Below are positions 47,041-58,412 of a DNA stretch of 64,000 nucleotides, piece after piece (within the stretch, counting starts at the first letter, position 1; each line of letters starts with the position of its first letter). The notes under the pieces were generated by a model that made no database searches, was not told where the DNA came from, and was given only the letters and a program-made list of their open reading frames with translations. The translations under genes and the position numbers were made by a program. The stretch covers positions 911,837 through 975,836 of the forward strand of contig KB445794.1 of NCBI GenBank assembly GCA_000320605.2, in the 5' to 3' direction. This DNA comes from Gelatoporia subvermispora B (Eukaryota > Basidiomycota > Agaricomycetes > Polyporales > Gelatoporiaceae).

Positions 47041-49500
47041 CTACTCTAGAAGCGAGCTCTCGTCTCCGTTCAAGATGAGCCGCGTAAAGAATCTGATCAC
47101 TTCGAGGAGGCCCTCAGCTTTGACAGCTAGAGATGGGTTTCGCAGTTAGATCTCAGCCTGCTGTTTAGAACGGTACAGTAATGCGTACCTTCGTTAACGG
47201 TGTGGGCGCCATTGTACGAATCGTCTCGGTTCATGTGTCCGTAACGGAAGATGTGCTTCGTCAGCTTCCAGTAGTGCTTGGTATCTGTAAAATCTTTCAG
47301 AATACGCTCCAAGATGATCTCATGGAAATCAAACTTACCAGTGTTGCCTAATAGACGGCGTCGGGAACTCAGCCTCAGTGTACTTCGATCAAGCTATGCC
47401 GGACGCACCTGTAGACATTCCAGGTGCAATAAAGGCTTTCTTCCCCGAATATGATGTGCGGTTAGAGCTTTCCAAGGCGCCAATAATGGTGCCGGAAAGC
47501 AGTTGCCAAGGGCCACTTTCTCCCATCGGTGTCACCGGAGCCGGCTCTAGAGCTGTGCCGAATGCATCGAAGATGCGCAGCTGTCCGTATGCATCCTCAG
47601 GCTCGAGGTCACCGACCAATGTGCCGAATGCGTCGACTGACAAGTTGAAGCGCTTCGCAACCGGGGTTACGGTCTGGATGACACGGGCTTTCAAGTCTGC
47701 GATAGAGCTAGAACACTAGACTAAGCTTCTAGAATGTTACCAAGGCGACGCAAAGAGGTCGACGTACCTGAAGGCATCCAGTCTATGGTTGACGATCAAC
47801 CACGCCAGCTCGGGCAGTGCATTCGTCTTGACACCGCCGTGGATGATGTCCACCGCCTGCGTCGTCCCGCACATAGGCGCAAACATGCGGTCTCGTCCAG
47901 CCATCACCAGCTCAAGTCGATCTAGCGCCTTGTCATTAGTCGTGGCCTGTTTGACGAGCGTGCGTAGCGATGCAGGGACGCGCGGGTCGTGCGCGGCCTG
48001 GCACTGGAGTGACTGGAAGTACGTGCTCTCGCGCCGGAGGTGCGCCGAGTGCGGATGCGCCTCCAGCTGCTTGATAATCGTGGCCAGCATGCCGATGCTC
48101 TGCGAATAAAAGGGTCAGAGGATATGAGGTATGTGAGGTATGTCTTAAGGGCAGGTGGTACCGTGTGAGGTGGAGGGATGCTCGAGTGTCCGCCTGGAGT
48201 CGTGATATCCATGCGAACGTCGAACTTGCCCTTCTCTGCTACACCAGGGCTCGCCATCATAACATGGTCTGATACGCTGTATCCTCCTGTATCCACGTTA
48301 GGAGTTTTCTGTGGAGGTAATGACAAAATCGAGAAGCTTACCGCCCTCGTCGACCAGTATAGAGAACGCGTTTTCGTCATACGTCTCAAGAAGGTAGTTT
48401 CTGATCGCGGTTGCGCCCTGTGTGCGCCTCCAGTTTTTAACAAGTGCATAGTGCTCCGGGATCAAACTTACAGAAATTCCACCTCGTTCCTCATCGATAC
48501 CATACGCCAGTACGACCGTTCTCCTGGGCTGAAAGCCCTTCTCGAGAAGCGTTTCAACAGTTGTCCTGTACGATCTGTTAGCATGGAGTCACTGCAATGC
48601 CTTGGAGCACTCACAAGCTTCCTATGAGACCCGGCTTGTCATCGCAGCTTCCGCGGCCCCAGATCCATTCGCCTTTGCCGCCTGAGTCAGCTGGATAGTT
48701 CTGGCTACAACGAGATCCTCACCGTCGTAGTACCCTGAGAAAGGCGGGTGCACCCATTCGTCCGCAGTGAGCGGCTCGATCGGTACAACGTCTGAGAACA
48801 GCGAAATTGACGCCAGGATTTGCGACGCTGTTGAGACACAACACACCTTGATGTGCTGTGAGTAACATGGGTTTGAGGGTATCATCCGTTCCCTGCCAAT
48901 GGTAGACCAGAGCATACGTATTGACCGATGTCTTCCTGAGATGAGAATGACTAAGAGCAGAGTCAGCCACACTCAGGCTACACCCAGAACCAGCAGCCAC
49001 ATAGACTCACATCAGCGGAAACCTATTTTCCAGATATGCGTGTAGATCTGAAAAGATCTCCCAACGTGCATCCTGCCCAGGAGGCAATAGATCGTCATAC
49101 GCCACGGTCCTGTGTGAGCCCTTAAGTGAAGGCCGGCCGGAGTACCTCGAAGCACGCACGGTATCCTGATGGCACCTCCAAGCGACTCGAATACCTTCAA
49201 ACGGAACGCCTCCGTGCCATAATCCTCCTCCAACTCCTCAAGAAGTGACGAGTGCTCCGATGGTGCGAGAGCCGCAACTTGTGGGCAGGTATCCGCAGTA
49301 TCCGACACGACTGCCTGGACGTAAGAGAGCAGGTCGCCAGCGTCATACACATAGCCGGGATATACTCTCAGAAGTAGGCCGATAAGGCTGCATAACAGTA
49401 CAAGTGGGAGGGCACGAGTGACCAGCGACAACTTTCGGGTCTTGACACTAGCCTCGAATATAGCAGGTTCGCCCCTTTCCCTATCGGACCAGCTGGCCAT
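47041..49500 (-). CDS. CPS1: M20 metallocarboxypeptidase, carboxypeptidase S type
   Basis: A many-exon gene on the minus strand. The start is MASWSDRERG at 49500; an in-frame ATG 48 codons upstream is less likely. A membrane anchor (LVTRALPLVLLCSLIGLLLRV) follows the short N-terminal cytosolic part, as in yeast Cps1, a vacuolar enzyme that releases C-terminal residues from peptides. Family motifs are all present once spliced: LLTAHQDVVPI (metal His and Asp), WGRGSCDDKPG (bridging Asp), IDEERGG (catalytic Glu), VDEGG, and GNTDTKHYW (last metal His). The fragment carrying Gly-Asn-Thr and the first base of Asp is a 9-nt exon (47339-47347). The end is RLILNGDESSLLE, stop at 47041. The 3' part is duplicated at 45.07-45.64 kb. 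Confidence 0.85.
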
Positions 49501-50084
49501 CGCAGAGTATGCAGAGACAGGTTGCTCGAACTTTGCTTGGGCGGCATTCCCAGGTCGTTGGTTCAGAAATAGCGACGAGTTCTGTCCGACGTGCCCAGTC
49601 AACTTCCTATGCAAGGCACACAGAATACGGTCTTCTGATCGCATTCTGTTGCGCTTTGGCGTACTCTCAGTTCCTCAGTGTCCTCCGTCAAGAGAGAAGA
49701 TGCATCAGTCCACAGGAAGGGGGAGTCATATGCCTTTGCGTTATCGCGCTACAATGATACAAGACGCGACTCGAGGAGGCTGACCACGCGGACCGCCGCC
49801 ACGCTCTGGCGCTTATACAAGTTATTGAACTCTCCACCATCTGCGTCGTGTAAGATATATCGCACTTGCGTTACTGGATGACACCGGCTGTGGGGTTCTC
49901 CATGACCGGCCCCAGTATGATGTTGCCTGGGTACAACTTGGTTAAGTTTCAAACATCCCATGAATATCACCGCGGCGCTTAAGACACATCACGTTAAAGA
50001 AATGAGTAGCTCGTCGAGCGCAGTTGAACCACACATCTATTAACTCACTCAGTCTGCCCATTCACCATGTCTTGACATCTGTAA
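49501..50084. other. Intergenic
   Basis: About 580 bp between the peptidase start and the broken gene at 50085. It includes the peptidase 5' region. No other gene is seen. Confidence 0.45.
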
Positions 50085-50735
50085 TATGTCTGGTACCAAC
50101 CTACTACCCCATGTCCCCTCAATACTATCAACTTGGCCCATATTTCCTGACCTCCATGCCGACGAGCAGCATCGTGAATGGGACGATGTAGTCCTCGAAT
50201 TTATGGATCAGAAGGGGTGATCATCGCAAGACATACTGAAGCCGATATTCGTACGTCAAGTTCTGCTGGTCGTTCTATTTGAATCTGTTTGGACCGTCGT
50301 ATCAAAAAATGTCAAAAAGGTTTGCGTAGAGAACGCACAATTGAGGGAAGGCTTGGCCCAGGCCGCAGAATTCAAGATGTTCCGTCATATCCGATTACTC
50401 GGTACGCTTTTGTGTTACTCTATGAATGGCGAAGGAGACACTTATTAGTTTCAAGAGCTTATTGGAAGAGATGCGACACTAAACGAGACGAATGGCGCGT
50501 CCTCCGCCAGACTTCATATCGTCGCAGGTCAACTTATTGCTAAATCCACAGACTTGGCGCTCACGGAAGAGGGGCTCGTAACATCTCGGCGATCATTCTA
50601 CAAATCTTGGATGGCCCCACGGCTGATGGGTCACTCTCCACCATCTTCGATGATATTGACCCGTGCAATCTGGAGATATTCCCTAAAGCGGAGACTATAC
50701 CGGTCATTCACATTTGGTGGGCCTCTCCGGCGTAA
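50085..50735 (+). pseudogene. Frame-broken gene of unknown function next to the transposon
   Basis: I do not recognise the family, but three stretches look coding: MSGTNLLPHVPSILSTWPIF onward (50085-50219), VLFESVWTVVSKNVKKVCVE to FRHIRLL (about 50270-50400), and ELIGRDATLNETNGASSARL to TEEGLV (about 50459-50582), with plausible introns between them. After TEEGLV the reading continues sensibly only in another frame (NISAIILQILDGPTADGSL, IFDDIDPCNLEIF), to a stop at 50733-50735. One missing base near 50581 (or a sequence error) would explain this. The transposon end lies about 200 bp downstream. Confidence 0.5.
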
Positions 50736-50933
50736 CATCGTGAAAGGAACAGTCCACGCAAGTAACCGGATCTGGTGAACCCGTGTACAGTGGTCAAGAG
50801 CGACGACACTCCAAATCCAGGTGTCATTGCACTGCCTTGTGGGAGCATCCCGACTTTGATCGGCCCCGACGAGGCCGCCGCCTCAGGTAGCGCTGATACA
50901 GTTCTCCGATCAACGCAAACCAAGCCCCATTCC

Positions 50934-50966
50934 CATCGTGTACTGTACCATTTCGACCTTAAGTTC
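50934..50966 (+). repeat. Outer terminal inverted repeat, left
   Basis: It starts with catcg and contains tactgtaccatttcgacctt followed by a.gttca. The inverted partner is at 63890-63922. Outside these points the two flanks no longer match, which places the element ends here to within a few bases. Confidence 0.7.
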
Positions 50967-51112
50967 ACCCGGGTGTGACCTGTGACGCTAGTTCACCAGT
51001 TCATGAGCCCTCGGACGGCGTGACATACGGCCTAATTCAGTTTGATACCCTCAGTGACATTTTGTGACCGAACCAACGACCTATGGGTCGCTCTGGCGGC
51101 TACAGTTTTGGT

Positions 51113-51212
51113 CACCTCAGTCCGGACATCATTGCTTATGTAATGTACCTAGTAAGCTCCCAATGTGATCGGGCGCCAAGGGCCTTTGAGGCTCCATCCC
51201 CGCGAGGCCTCC
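51113..51212 (+). repeat. Inner (subterminal) inverted repeat, left
   Basis: The block starts with cacctcagtccggacatc and ends with cgcgaggcctcc. It pairs with 63327-63427 on the other strand with only a short mismatched patch after ggacatc (attgc against ttctgc). It lies 179 bp from the left end. Confidence 0.85.
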
Positions 51213-51928
51213 CCGGCACTCCTTGCTTGCGGTCATCGTCGAAGGCATCGTCACATCATCAAGGACCTCAGATATAGTTCAAATACACGCCAACGGCGCT
51301 ATCCGAACCATTGCGCACCGTTCGTGGTCGTTGACTACTTCAGTCTCACCATATCAGTCAAGTTCATCTGCAGACATTGATATTACAGTACGTACACGAC
51401 AGCAAGATGGCTAGCGAAGGGATAGCAAGACGGCGAACATAGAAAGATACGGCAAGCAACAACATATACTGCAAATAGCAGCAGGCGCAACGAGACAAAG
51501 AGAGGGTATGACGAGCAAGAGCGGGCATAGCGAGGCTGGGGTATCGTACATATTTCTGTATGTAGCGAGCCTCGTAATATGAGAATAAGCAGCCACGGAA
51601 AACAAACTGATATCAGGAAGCGCAAGATGAAGTGAGTATCGGATGCAAGAGCAGATATAACGTGTCAGGGGTATTACGTGGGGGCCGCTCGAGGAGATGC
51701 CCAGCAGACACACGAATAGGAGACGGAAACGACGGAATACTCGGGACAATAGATATGCAGTAACAGATGGTTCGAGGCCTCAAACATAACATCACTGATG
51801 TTCTGCAGATGGTATAAGATATGATTGCTGGTGCCCAAGAAGACGGTGCCGCAGGCTAATCTGAGGATGAACGAGGTATCGGCACCAGGAACGAAGTAGT
51901 TTGGCGAAGAGGCAACATACCAGAGGTA
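51213..51928. other. Left internal non-coding part of the transposon
   Basis: About 700 bp between the inner repeat and the stop codon of the large accessory gene. It is rich in repeated short purine words (gcaagatggc, gcaagacggc). I see no gene; it may hold the terminator of the accessory gene and transposase binding sites. Confidence 0.4.
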
Positions 51929-54900
51929 TCATCCTTGGTTGGTGCCATTCCCTCCTCCGCCTGGTTGCTGCTGCTCTTGAAGCTGCTGCTGTAGAGCTAG
52001 GGCAAGTGCTATGACCTCTGCACTGAGCTGCATGTTTCCAAACTGCCCGACATTGATCTGGGGCGGAGGCAGCTCAGGGGCCAATGGCGCAGCGGCGGGG
52101 GGCGCCAGCGGGATCGTTGAGCCGGAAAGTGGTGCAGTAGACGGTCCAGGAATCAGCGCAATGGATGGTGCATCTGTATGACGTGAGACAGGCACAGGCA
52201 CGGCGACGGTCCCCAATGGTCCCATGCCTCGAGTCCGAACCATTCTGTGCGACGGCTTGGGGTGCCTCTTCCGCATCAGGGCCTGTTGTTCCAGGTAATC
52301 ACGCCGGCTGTCACCTGTGGTTGCAGAGGCGTCTTGCTCTATCATCGAAGCCCGGAATCTCACAATCAGTGTCCGATGCACCCATCGTTGAAGGAAATGA
52401 CTTACGGCGGGTCTCCGTAGGGTTTGACAGTACAGGCGGGGCTGCTATCTCGTCCGCCGCTAGAGCTGGAGTCGGGCTTTTTGCATCCCTTGGGGACATT
52501 GCCTCCTGGGCGGGCTCCTTGATGCGTGCCGGAATGTCCACGTATGGTGTCATGCGGCTTCGCTTCTGTGCTAAGTCAGGCATCATGGATGTTGACGGCT
52601 CACCCTCCCTGACCCTTTTGCCTGTGCCGTGCTTCGCTGGCGCCATTACCTTGGATTCCTCCCTAGTTGTCGACGGCCCAGCCAGGCTTGTACCATCCTT
52701 CTTGGAGAATCTTGAGAGGCGCTCCTTCACATGCTGCTTCATCTTCACCTGTTCCTCTTCTGTCATCTTCCGCCTCTTTACGCCTGGAAAGGGCCCTTCA
52801 ATACTGATGCCGTCGTCCACTGCTACCTTCGGTCTCCCGGGACCCTTCGAAGGCATAGGGAAGGGACCCTCAATGCTAAAGTCGTCGTCCACTGCTACCT
52901 TCGGTCTCCCGGGACCCTTCGAAGGCATAGGAAAGGGACCCTCAATGCTGAAGTCGTCGTCTACTGCTACTTTTGGTCTCCCGGGACCCTTTTGAGCAGG
53001 GAAGGGACCTTCGATGCTGAAGTCGTTGTCCTGCGCCACCGCCATCTTTGGCTTCTTGGGACCCTTCGAAGGTAAAGGAGGAGGGGGAGGTTTCACAAGC
53101 GGTGCACCTGGCGTAGTCCGCATGCCGAGGAACACAATACCAGAGTCATCCGATGTCGTGGCATATGACTCTCCGGGACCGAAGATAGGGGGTGGTGCGC
53201 GGGTGCGGGTGTCGGGGGTTTTAGCACGGTACGTTACCATGCCATGCTTCGGCACAATTGCACGAGGGCGTGGCCGCAAGGTGCCCTCTTGATTGGTCCT
53301 TGGTGTTGCAGCCCTTGCTGATGTTGCCTTGCAATCCTGTGTGACATGTGCAGATGCGGGCCTGACGGGGACTGGCATGGCAGCGGGGGCAGGGATCATG
53401 GGGCCCGGAACAGAGGCATGAGCAGGGACAGGAGCAGGGACAAGCCCGGGTGCAGGGCTGGGTGCAGGGGTCGGAGATGGTGCTGGGAATAGCGGAGAGG
53501 GTGAGGCCTGGTCCTGCTTGAATCGTGGACGCTTTGCATCCCGCACGTCATCCTCCGAGTCATGGTAGGATGAGGCATCGTCGGAATCCCCGGACGGTGG
53601 CCGTATCTGATCATCTGACTGGACTTCAACCACTCGTAACTTCCGTGAACCACGAGTGCGCTTTGCAAGTGGCGGGGATGGGGACGTGGGTTCTGCATCA
53701 AGTCCCGGGGAGGCCTCGGAGTGTGGCGGAGACGAATCCACCGCTGTTCGGCGTGGAAGACCCTTGTTGTCCGCATATGGTGCGTCTGACGATGCTGACC
53801 AGAAGACGCGAAGGCCGCGTGCATGTTCCGAGGTTGCTGATGGGGGTGCACCCAGAATTACCAAATAGTCGCCGCGGCCTATTGACAGTATATAAGATGT
53901 ATCACAGATAGGAACAGTGAAGCTAACTTACGGTTCCTGTTCTCCTCGTGGTCGGCTACGAACGTCAGAGGTCGAGTCGGATGTTCGATGGCATCTGCCA
54001 GCAGCTTCTGCTGTCTCCCGGTCAGCCCGGCGATTCCTTTGCTTCTATCCATATCGGGATGGCCGGGCCAAGGCACACCGGGCGGCCAGTTGATGATTAC
54101 AAGATTGTCGCGGTACAAGATAGACAGGAGAGATATCCATGGACACTGACCACCGACAGGTGGTACGAGACCTCGTTTGAGGCAAAGCATAGTCAGGAGA
54201 TGCACTCGCAACCCCTTCAATAGGCCGTCTCCACGCGGTATCCGCACTACTATCATCTCCGGGCCTACTGAGCTGCGGGTCTCTACTTTGGGCCCGGCTA
54301 TATCACCCGACATCTTAGTGGATGTACTAGCCGTGGCGACAGTGACATTTGCAGACATTTTATTTGCAGCTTCATGAGTGCGCTCAATGATCAGGTTGGC
54401 GCTGAGATGCCTTCATATTGACTGTAAGTGCTGGCGCCTGGCATAACACGTAAGCAGAGATGATAACATACGAAGCATGTGACCGTAGAAGCCCAACTAC
54501 AGTGTCTTGGTCCATCTTTGTTACTCGCTCGACGAACTGCTGGTCTATCAGAGATGTATCTTCAATGATGAAATCAATGTACTTACCCCTGTCGCGCCCT
54601 CCGTCTCATACATGTACCCCACGCCATCATCCTGCTGAGGATTGTTTCCGGAGGTAAGGAGAATACTCTCAAACCCCCAACGAAGATGCGCCGTGTCAAG
54701 CGTCTGGGCGAGCTTGGATGTAAACTTGTGGAATGTACGCTTGCGTGACGCAACAGTTGTGCGACCCTCCGGACCGAGAAGCATGTGCAGGTGATAATGT
54801 GTCAATAGGATGTCACGTATCTTGGCGTCATCGTTCGCATGTGCCTCCTTGAATTTCTCGAAGCATTTGGCGACGGTCTTCCGGTTATGAGATACCAGAA

Positions 54901-56974
54901 TCTTGCCTGATGTGTTTGCGTGATCAGTATCGGACTTTCCACGTATATAGATGATACATACCGTCTTTGTTTGGTCCAAGACGAGCGCACTCTGTCACGG
55001 TACGATCTTTGTGCAGCATCTGATATAGGCTCCAGATGTTGATGCTTTGCCGTGCATCTGTATGCAGGCTAGACCAGAGCCGTCGCACCTGCTCCGAGGT
55101 AACTCCGGTCTCGGAGGCAGCGATATCGTGGAACATGGTGTCAATTGCACGGCATTTCTGCTTCAGACGGTGCAGCAACTCTCCAGCTAGACGACGATCC
55201 TCAACCTGTGTCTCAGACAACTCATCATGTAGTTGCTTCGCGTCAATGGTATAGTCGGGCTCGCCATCCTCATCTTCAATGTTCATCACATCGTCGATCT
55301 CGTCTTGATTGGTACTAGTCTGCTGACCCGTCAGAGAGGCCTCGCGCTGACCCTCCTCGGAGGCATCCTGCTGTTCTACCGCCACAGAGAGAGCCGGTAG
55401 CTCAGAGGGAGCCGGTAGCTCGGAGGTATCCTGCCGTTCTACTGCCATGGATGCGCCATCAACATCTGCTGGAGCCATTAGAGCCGCATCTGGAACAGCT
55501 GGACAAACATCTGGTCCAAACGAGGCAGCGTCTGAACCGGGGGAGGGAGCTAGCGGAGATGACGGGGGCAGCGGGGAATATGGCAGTAGATGCCGGGGCT
55601 TTGGTGATGGCGTCCTTGGCAGACGCCTACCATCGCCTAAGGGATCGGGAAAGACGAGGTTATTGGCTGCAATGCTGTTGAGATGATGCTCCACCGGTGG
55701 AGGCTCATGATGATGTTCCGATGACGGAACCTGGACCTGTATGCGTGGTGTCCCTGCTGCAGGACCTGAGGATACAGCAGCCACAGGTCCACGGGCAATC
55801 GTAGAGAACACGACAGAGGTGGAGAGGGATGGAACACCCAGGCCTACGGGATGAAGCGACCTCGAGACGGAGAGAGGGGCAGCTACCCGCTGGCTTTGCG
55901 GTGTCGGAGGTGCAGACCCAGCGCGATCGGCCTTAGTCAGTGAACGTCCCACTGCTCCAGCAGCTACGGGACCTGCTTGTCCAGCATCGGTGACTGCAGA
56001 TCTAGCATGCTTGGCGTGAGCACCTGCCGCAGGTTGGACTTGGGTCGCGTGACGTAGAAAAAGCGAAGGTAGATTGGCGGTCGTGTAAGCACCTGCCGGA
56101 GGTTGTAGGTGGGTCGCATGGCGTAGAAAGAGCGAAGGAAGATTGCCGCCAGCATGGTGGTGTGATGCAAAAACATCGTCAAGATGAGGCGGTGCAGAAC
56201 TACCACGTGTTGGAGATGAGTTAATGGCCTGTGGGACGGGCAGAGTGGTAGCCCCCGTCCACTCTTCCAGCACACGGAACATACTGCGGTCAGAGACTCT
56301 GTTTGCCACCGTATCTGATGGCAATAGCGGAGCCGTGGGTGCCGGCTGTGAGTGCTCATCGGCAAGACCATCGGACAACATCATGGAGGGCTCGTGCCCG
56401 TTTGTCGATAAGTCTGCAATCTTAATCGAGCAAAGGTAAGAATTTATCATACTAATACAGTGATGTTACTCACATATCCTCCTCGAACATGTTGCTGTGA
56501 TGCAGAGATCGGGGAGGGTGTCAGATCACTCTCCGTACCCTCATCGATGTGCTGCAATTGTGAGTTCATATTGTCGAAGTGCTCCAGGTCAGACGCGGTC
56601 GGCATAAAGTGATCGTACTCATCCTCATCGCTGTCAATGGACTGCGAGAAGGATGCTATGGGAGGATGATCCATAGATAGGACCGGAGATGAAGGCGGAG
56701 GAGGATCCATGGGCAATGGGTAGCGCCGCTGAGCAGAAGGTTGTATGGGCGGCTGCGTGGGGTGGGGCACCATCGTGTAGTCGGCCTCGACAGGGGGACA
56801 ATGCAACGAAGTATGCAGCGACGTCTCTGGTAGCACTGCAAGCGCGTCGCTTCCATGATTCTCCACCATCGTGGAGGTTTCGCCGTCAGCTTGCAGGGCA
56901 CGAGTCGAACGCGTCCGCGCTGACGAGCGTGTCGGACGTGTCCCTCGTCGCGACGAGGCTTTTCCACGTCCCAT
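51929..56974 (-). CDS. KDZ-element accessory protein with tandem AT-hook-like repeats (1566 aa)
   Basis: Seven exons (56974-56474, 56420-54962, 54906-54587, 54539-54472, 54401-53932, 53878-52406, 52338-51929) join without a frame break to 1566 residues. The start MGRGKASSRRGTRPTRSS is basic. After a long Pro/Ser/Ala-rich part come two parts that look folded: about 600-780 (QVEDRRLAGELLHRLKQKCR, KTVAKCFEKFKEAHANDDAK, RDILLTHYHLHMLLGPEG, LRWGFESILL) and about 830-930 (GGQCPWISLLSILYRDNLVI then INWPPGVPWPG). At about 1211-1306 lie four repeats of about 24 residues (PGRPKVAVDDDFSIEGPFP); the GRP core with basic neighbours resembles an AT-hook. The end is Gln-rich. No known enzyme domain. A role in DNA binding or in transposition is inferred. 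Confidence 0.75.
52780..53063 (-). repeat. Four tandem 72-75-bp coding repeats (AT-hook-like)
   Basis: Within the accessory gene the DNA repeats four times with a period of 72-75 bp. The middle two units are almost identical (ggtctcccgggacccttcga in each), and the outer units are more diverged. The pattern suggests recent unit gain by unequal exchange or slippage, so copy number may vary between alleles. Confidence 0.85.
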
Positions 56975-57546
56975 TCTACTAAATTGGGCCTTTGTCAGTA
57001 TCAAATCAGTACAGGTCAAGTACGAGATGACATACCGGGAGCTCAGGGAAGTATAGGATCTTGAATAAACACTGGCAGAGCTATCGGAGCTGAATGGGAG
57101 GTCGATGGGGTCCGGGGGAAAGACGTGAGCTAGGAGCCCTAGCAATTTTACATCCAGCAGCACATGCACTGCGAATCCAGGAAGTATCCTGGATGCCAAA
57201 CATTCCAACGAGGCTGCCTGAATGTAGTTCAGCGACGATCAGTATGACCAAAAGCGGCACCAAATCACCTACTTGGGAAGGTAGATTACATTGCAGGAAG
57301 ACATCTCGCCCATATTGGAACAACTGCCTATATAGATACTGGCCAATGAGAGACGGTATAATGGAGGGCCCCGTCAAGACATACATTCCGGAGGTATCCC
57401 AGGGCATGCAATTTGAGGTATTGGTCTTGTTCTGAGCTTGGAATATAATGCATAGACTATGGTACAGTGCGCCCGGAGACTTGTAACAATCCTGTGAGGT
57501 TGCTTCTGCATAGACTGGATATGGTTGTGACACGAAGCCATAGTGC
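56975..57546. other. Divergent promoter region inside the transposon
   Basis: About 570 bp between the start codons of the accessory gene (-) and the 230-aa gene (+). Open frames exist on both strands (57081-57605 -, 57094-57435 +), but none has a motif. I leave the region as a likely bidirectional promoter. Confidence 0.4.
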
Positions 57547-58374
57547 GTGCAAGATCTCGCTGTGCTTCTTGAGGGAGCAGCGTGTGTCGAGCATACTGTC
57601 GGCATTCCTTACACCCAGAGTCTCAACTTATGGGACGAAAGGCACAGTACTTCACATCTGGAGATCGCAAAACGGCTCAGCGAGAGTTTAAGCAGCAGAG
57701 GGACAGCACTGAGCGGTGCGTACACGGTGTAGCGTGCTGGTCGTTGCAGCGTCTCGGCTAAGTCTAGATTCTCTCACACAGAGGCAGGGCGTGCCGCAAG
57801 GCACAAAAGCAGAAGGCAAAAAGTCGAGAAGCATACTATACCATCGCCAGAAAGTCTCCCAATGCCGCTGAGGTGGTGACACGACCAGAAGAGCTACCAG
57901 TGACCCTGGTGAATCTAGCCTTCTGTCATGTCGATACGTATACGGTATGTTTGCCATCCTCAGTCCAAACAGATTGCGCTCACTGCTGGATACCATCCCA
58001 ATGTCCTGACATTATAGCAAAACGATTTACGTACGCTAGAAGGAAGATTATGTGCTGAACTTCGCGCGGAAGGACAACTTCGTGTCTCTCATTGTCAAGA
58101 AGGCCATGTAGCAACAGTTTACCACATGGGCGTGAGGCATCTCGCCCAATTGATCCATGAGTGGGAGCGGGTACAGGGCGAGGAAAACTCGTACTTGTTT
58201 ACAGGCATCGAAGAGGACAGCATCCATGTAGAGTGGCTGGCTCGACGTATCTATTGTCTCTGGGATGATCTCGACTTGATGGAATCCGTTGACGACTTCT
58301 TGTCACTCTACAGTTTTGCTCTTCTAAGCTGGCAGAGTTTGACCAACATGCACCTAATGTTGCGTGACATTTGA
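57547..58374 (+). CDS. KDZ-element 230-aa protein of unknown function
   Basis: Three exons (57547-57719, 57782-57944, 58018-58374) join in frame to 230 aa. The first intron uses the weaker donor gtacac, so the first exon is less certain than the others. The middle part is basic (RACRKAQKQKAKSRE). The C-terminal part is helical and acidic (LAQLIHEWERVQGEENSYLF, then EDSIHVEWLARRIYCLWDDL) and ends HLMLRDI. I recognise no domain. It is the only gene of the element on the plus strand, and its stop codon is 38 bp from that of the transposase, so the two transcripts probably overlap at their 3' ends. It might be an accessory factor or a regulator of transposition; nothing in the sequence decides this. 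Confidence 0.6.
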
Positions 58375-58412
58375 TTGTATATAAATGAACTGTTACAATG
58401 TACCCTATACAG

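Noticed and set aside
57081..57605. Minus-strand frame of 174 codons upstream of the accessory gene
   Set aside because: It overlaps the start of the plus-strand 230-aa gene and has no motif; I leave the region as a promoter.
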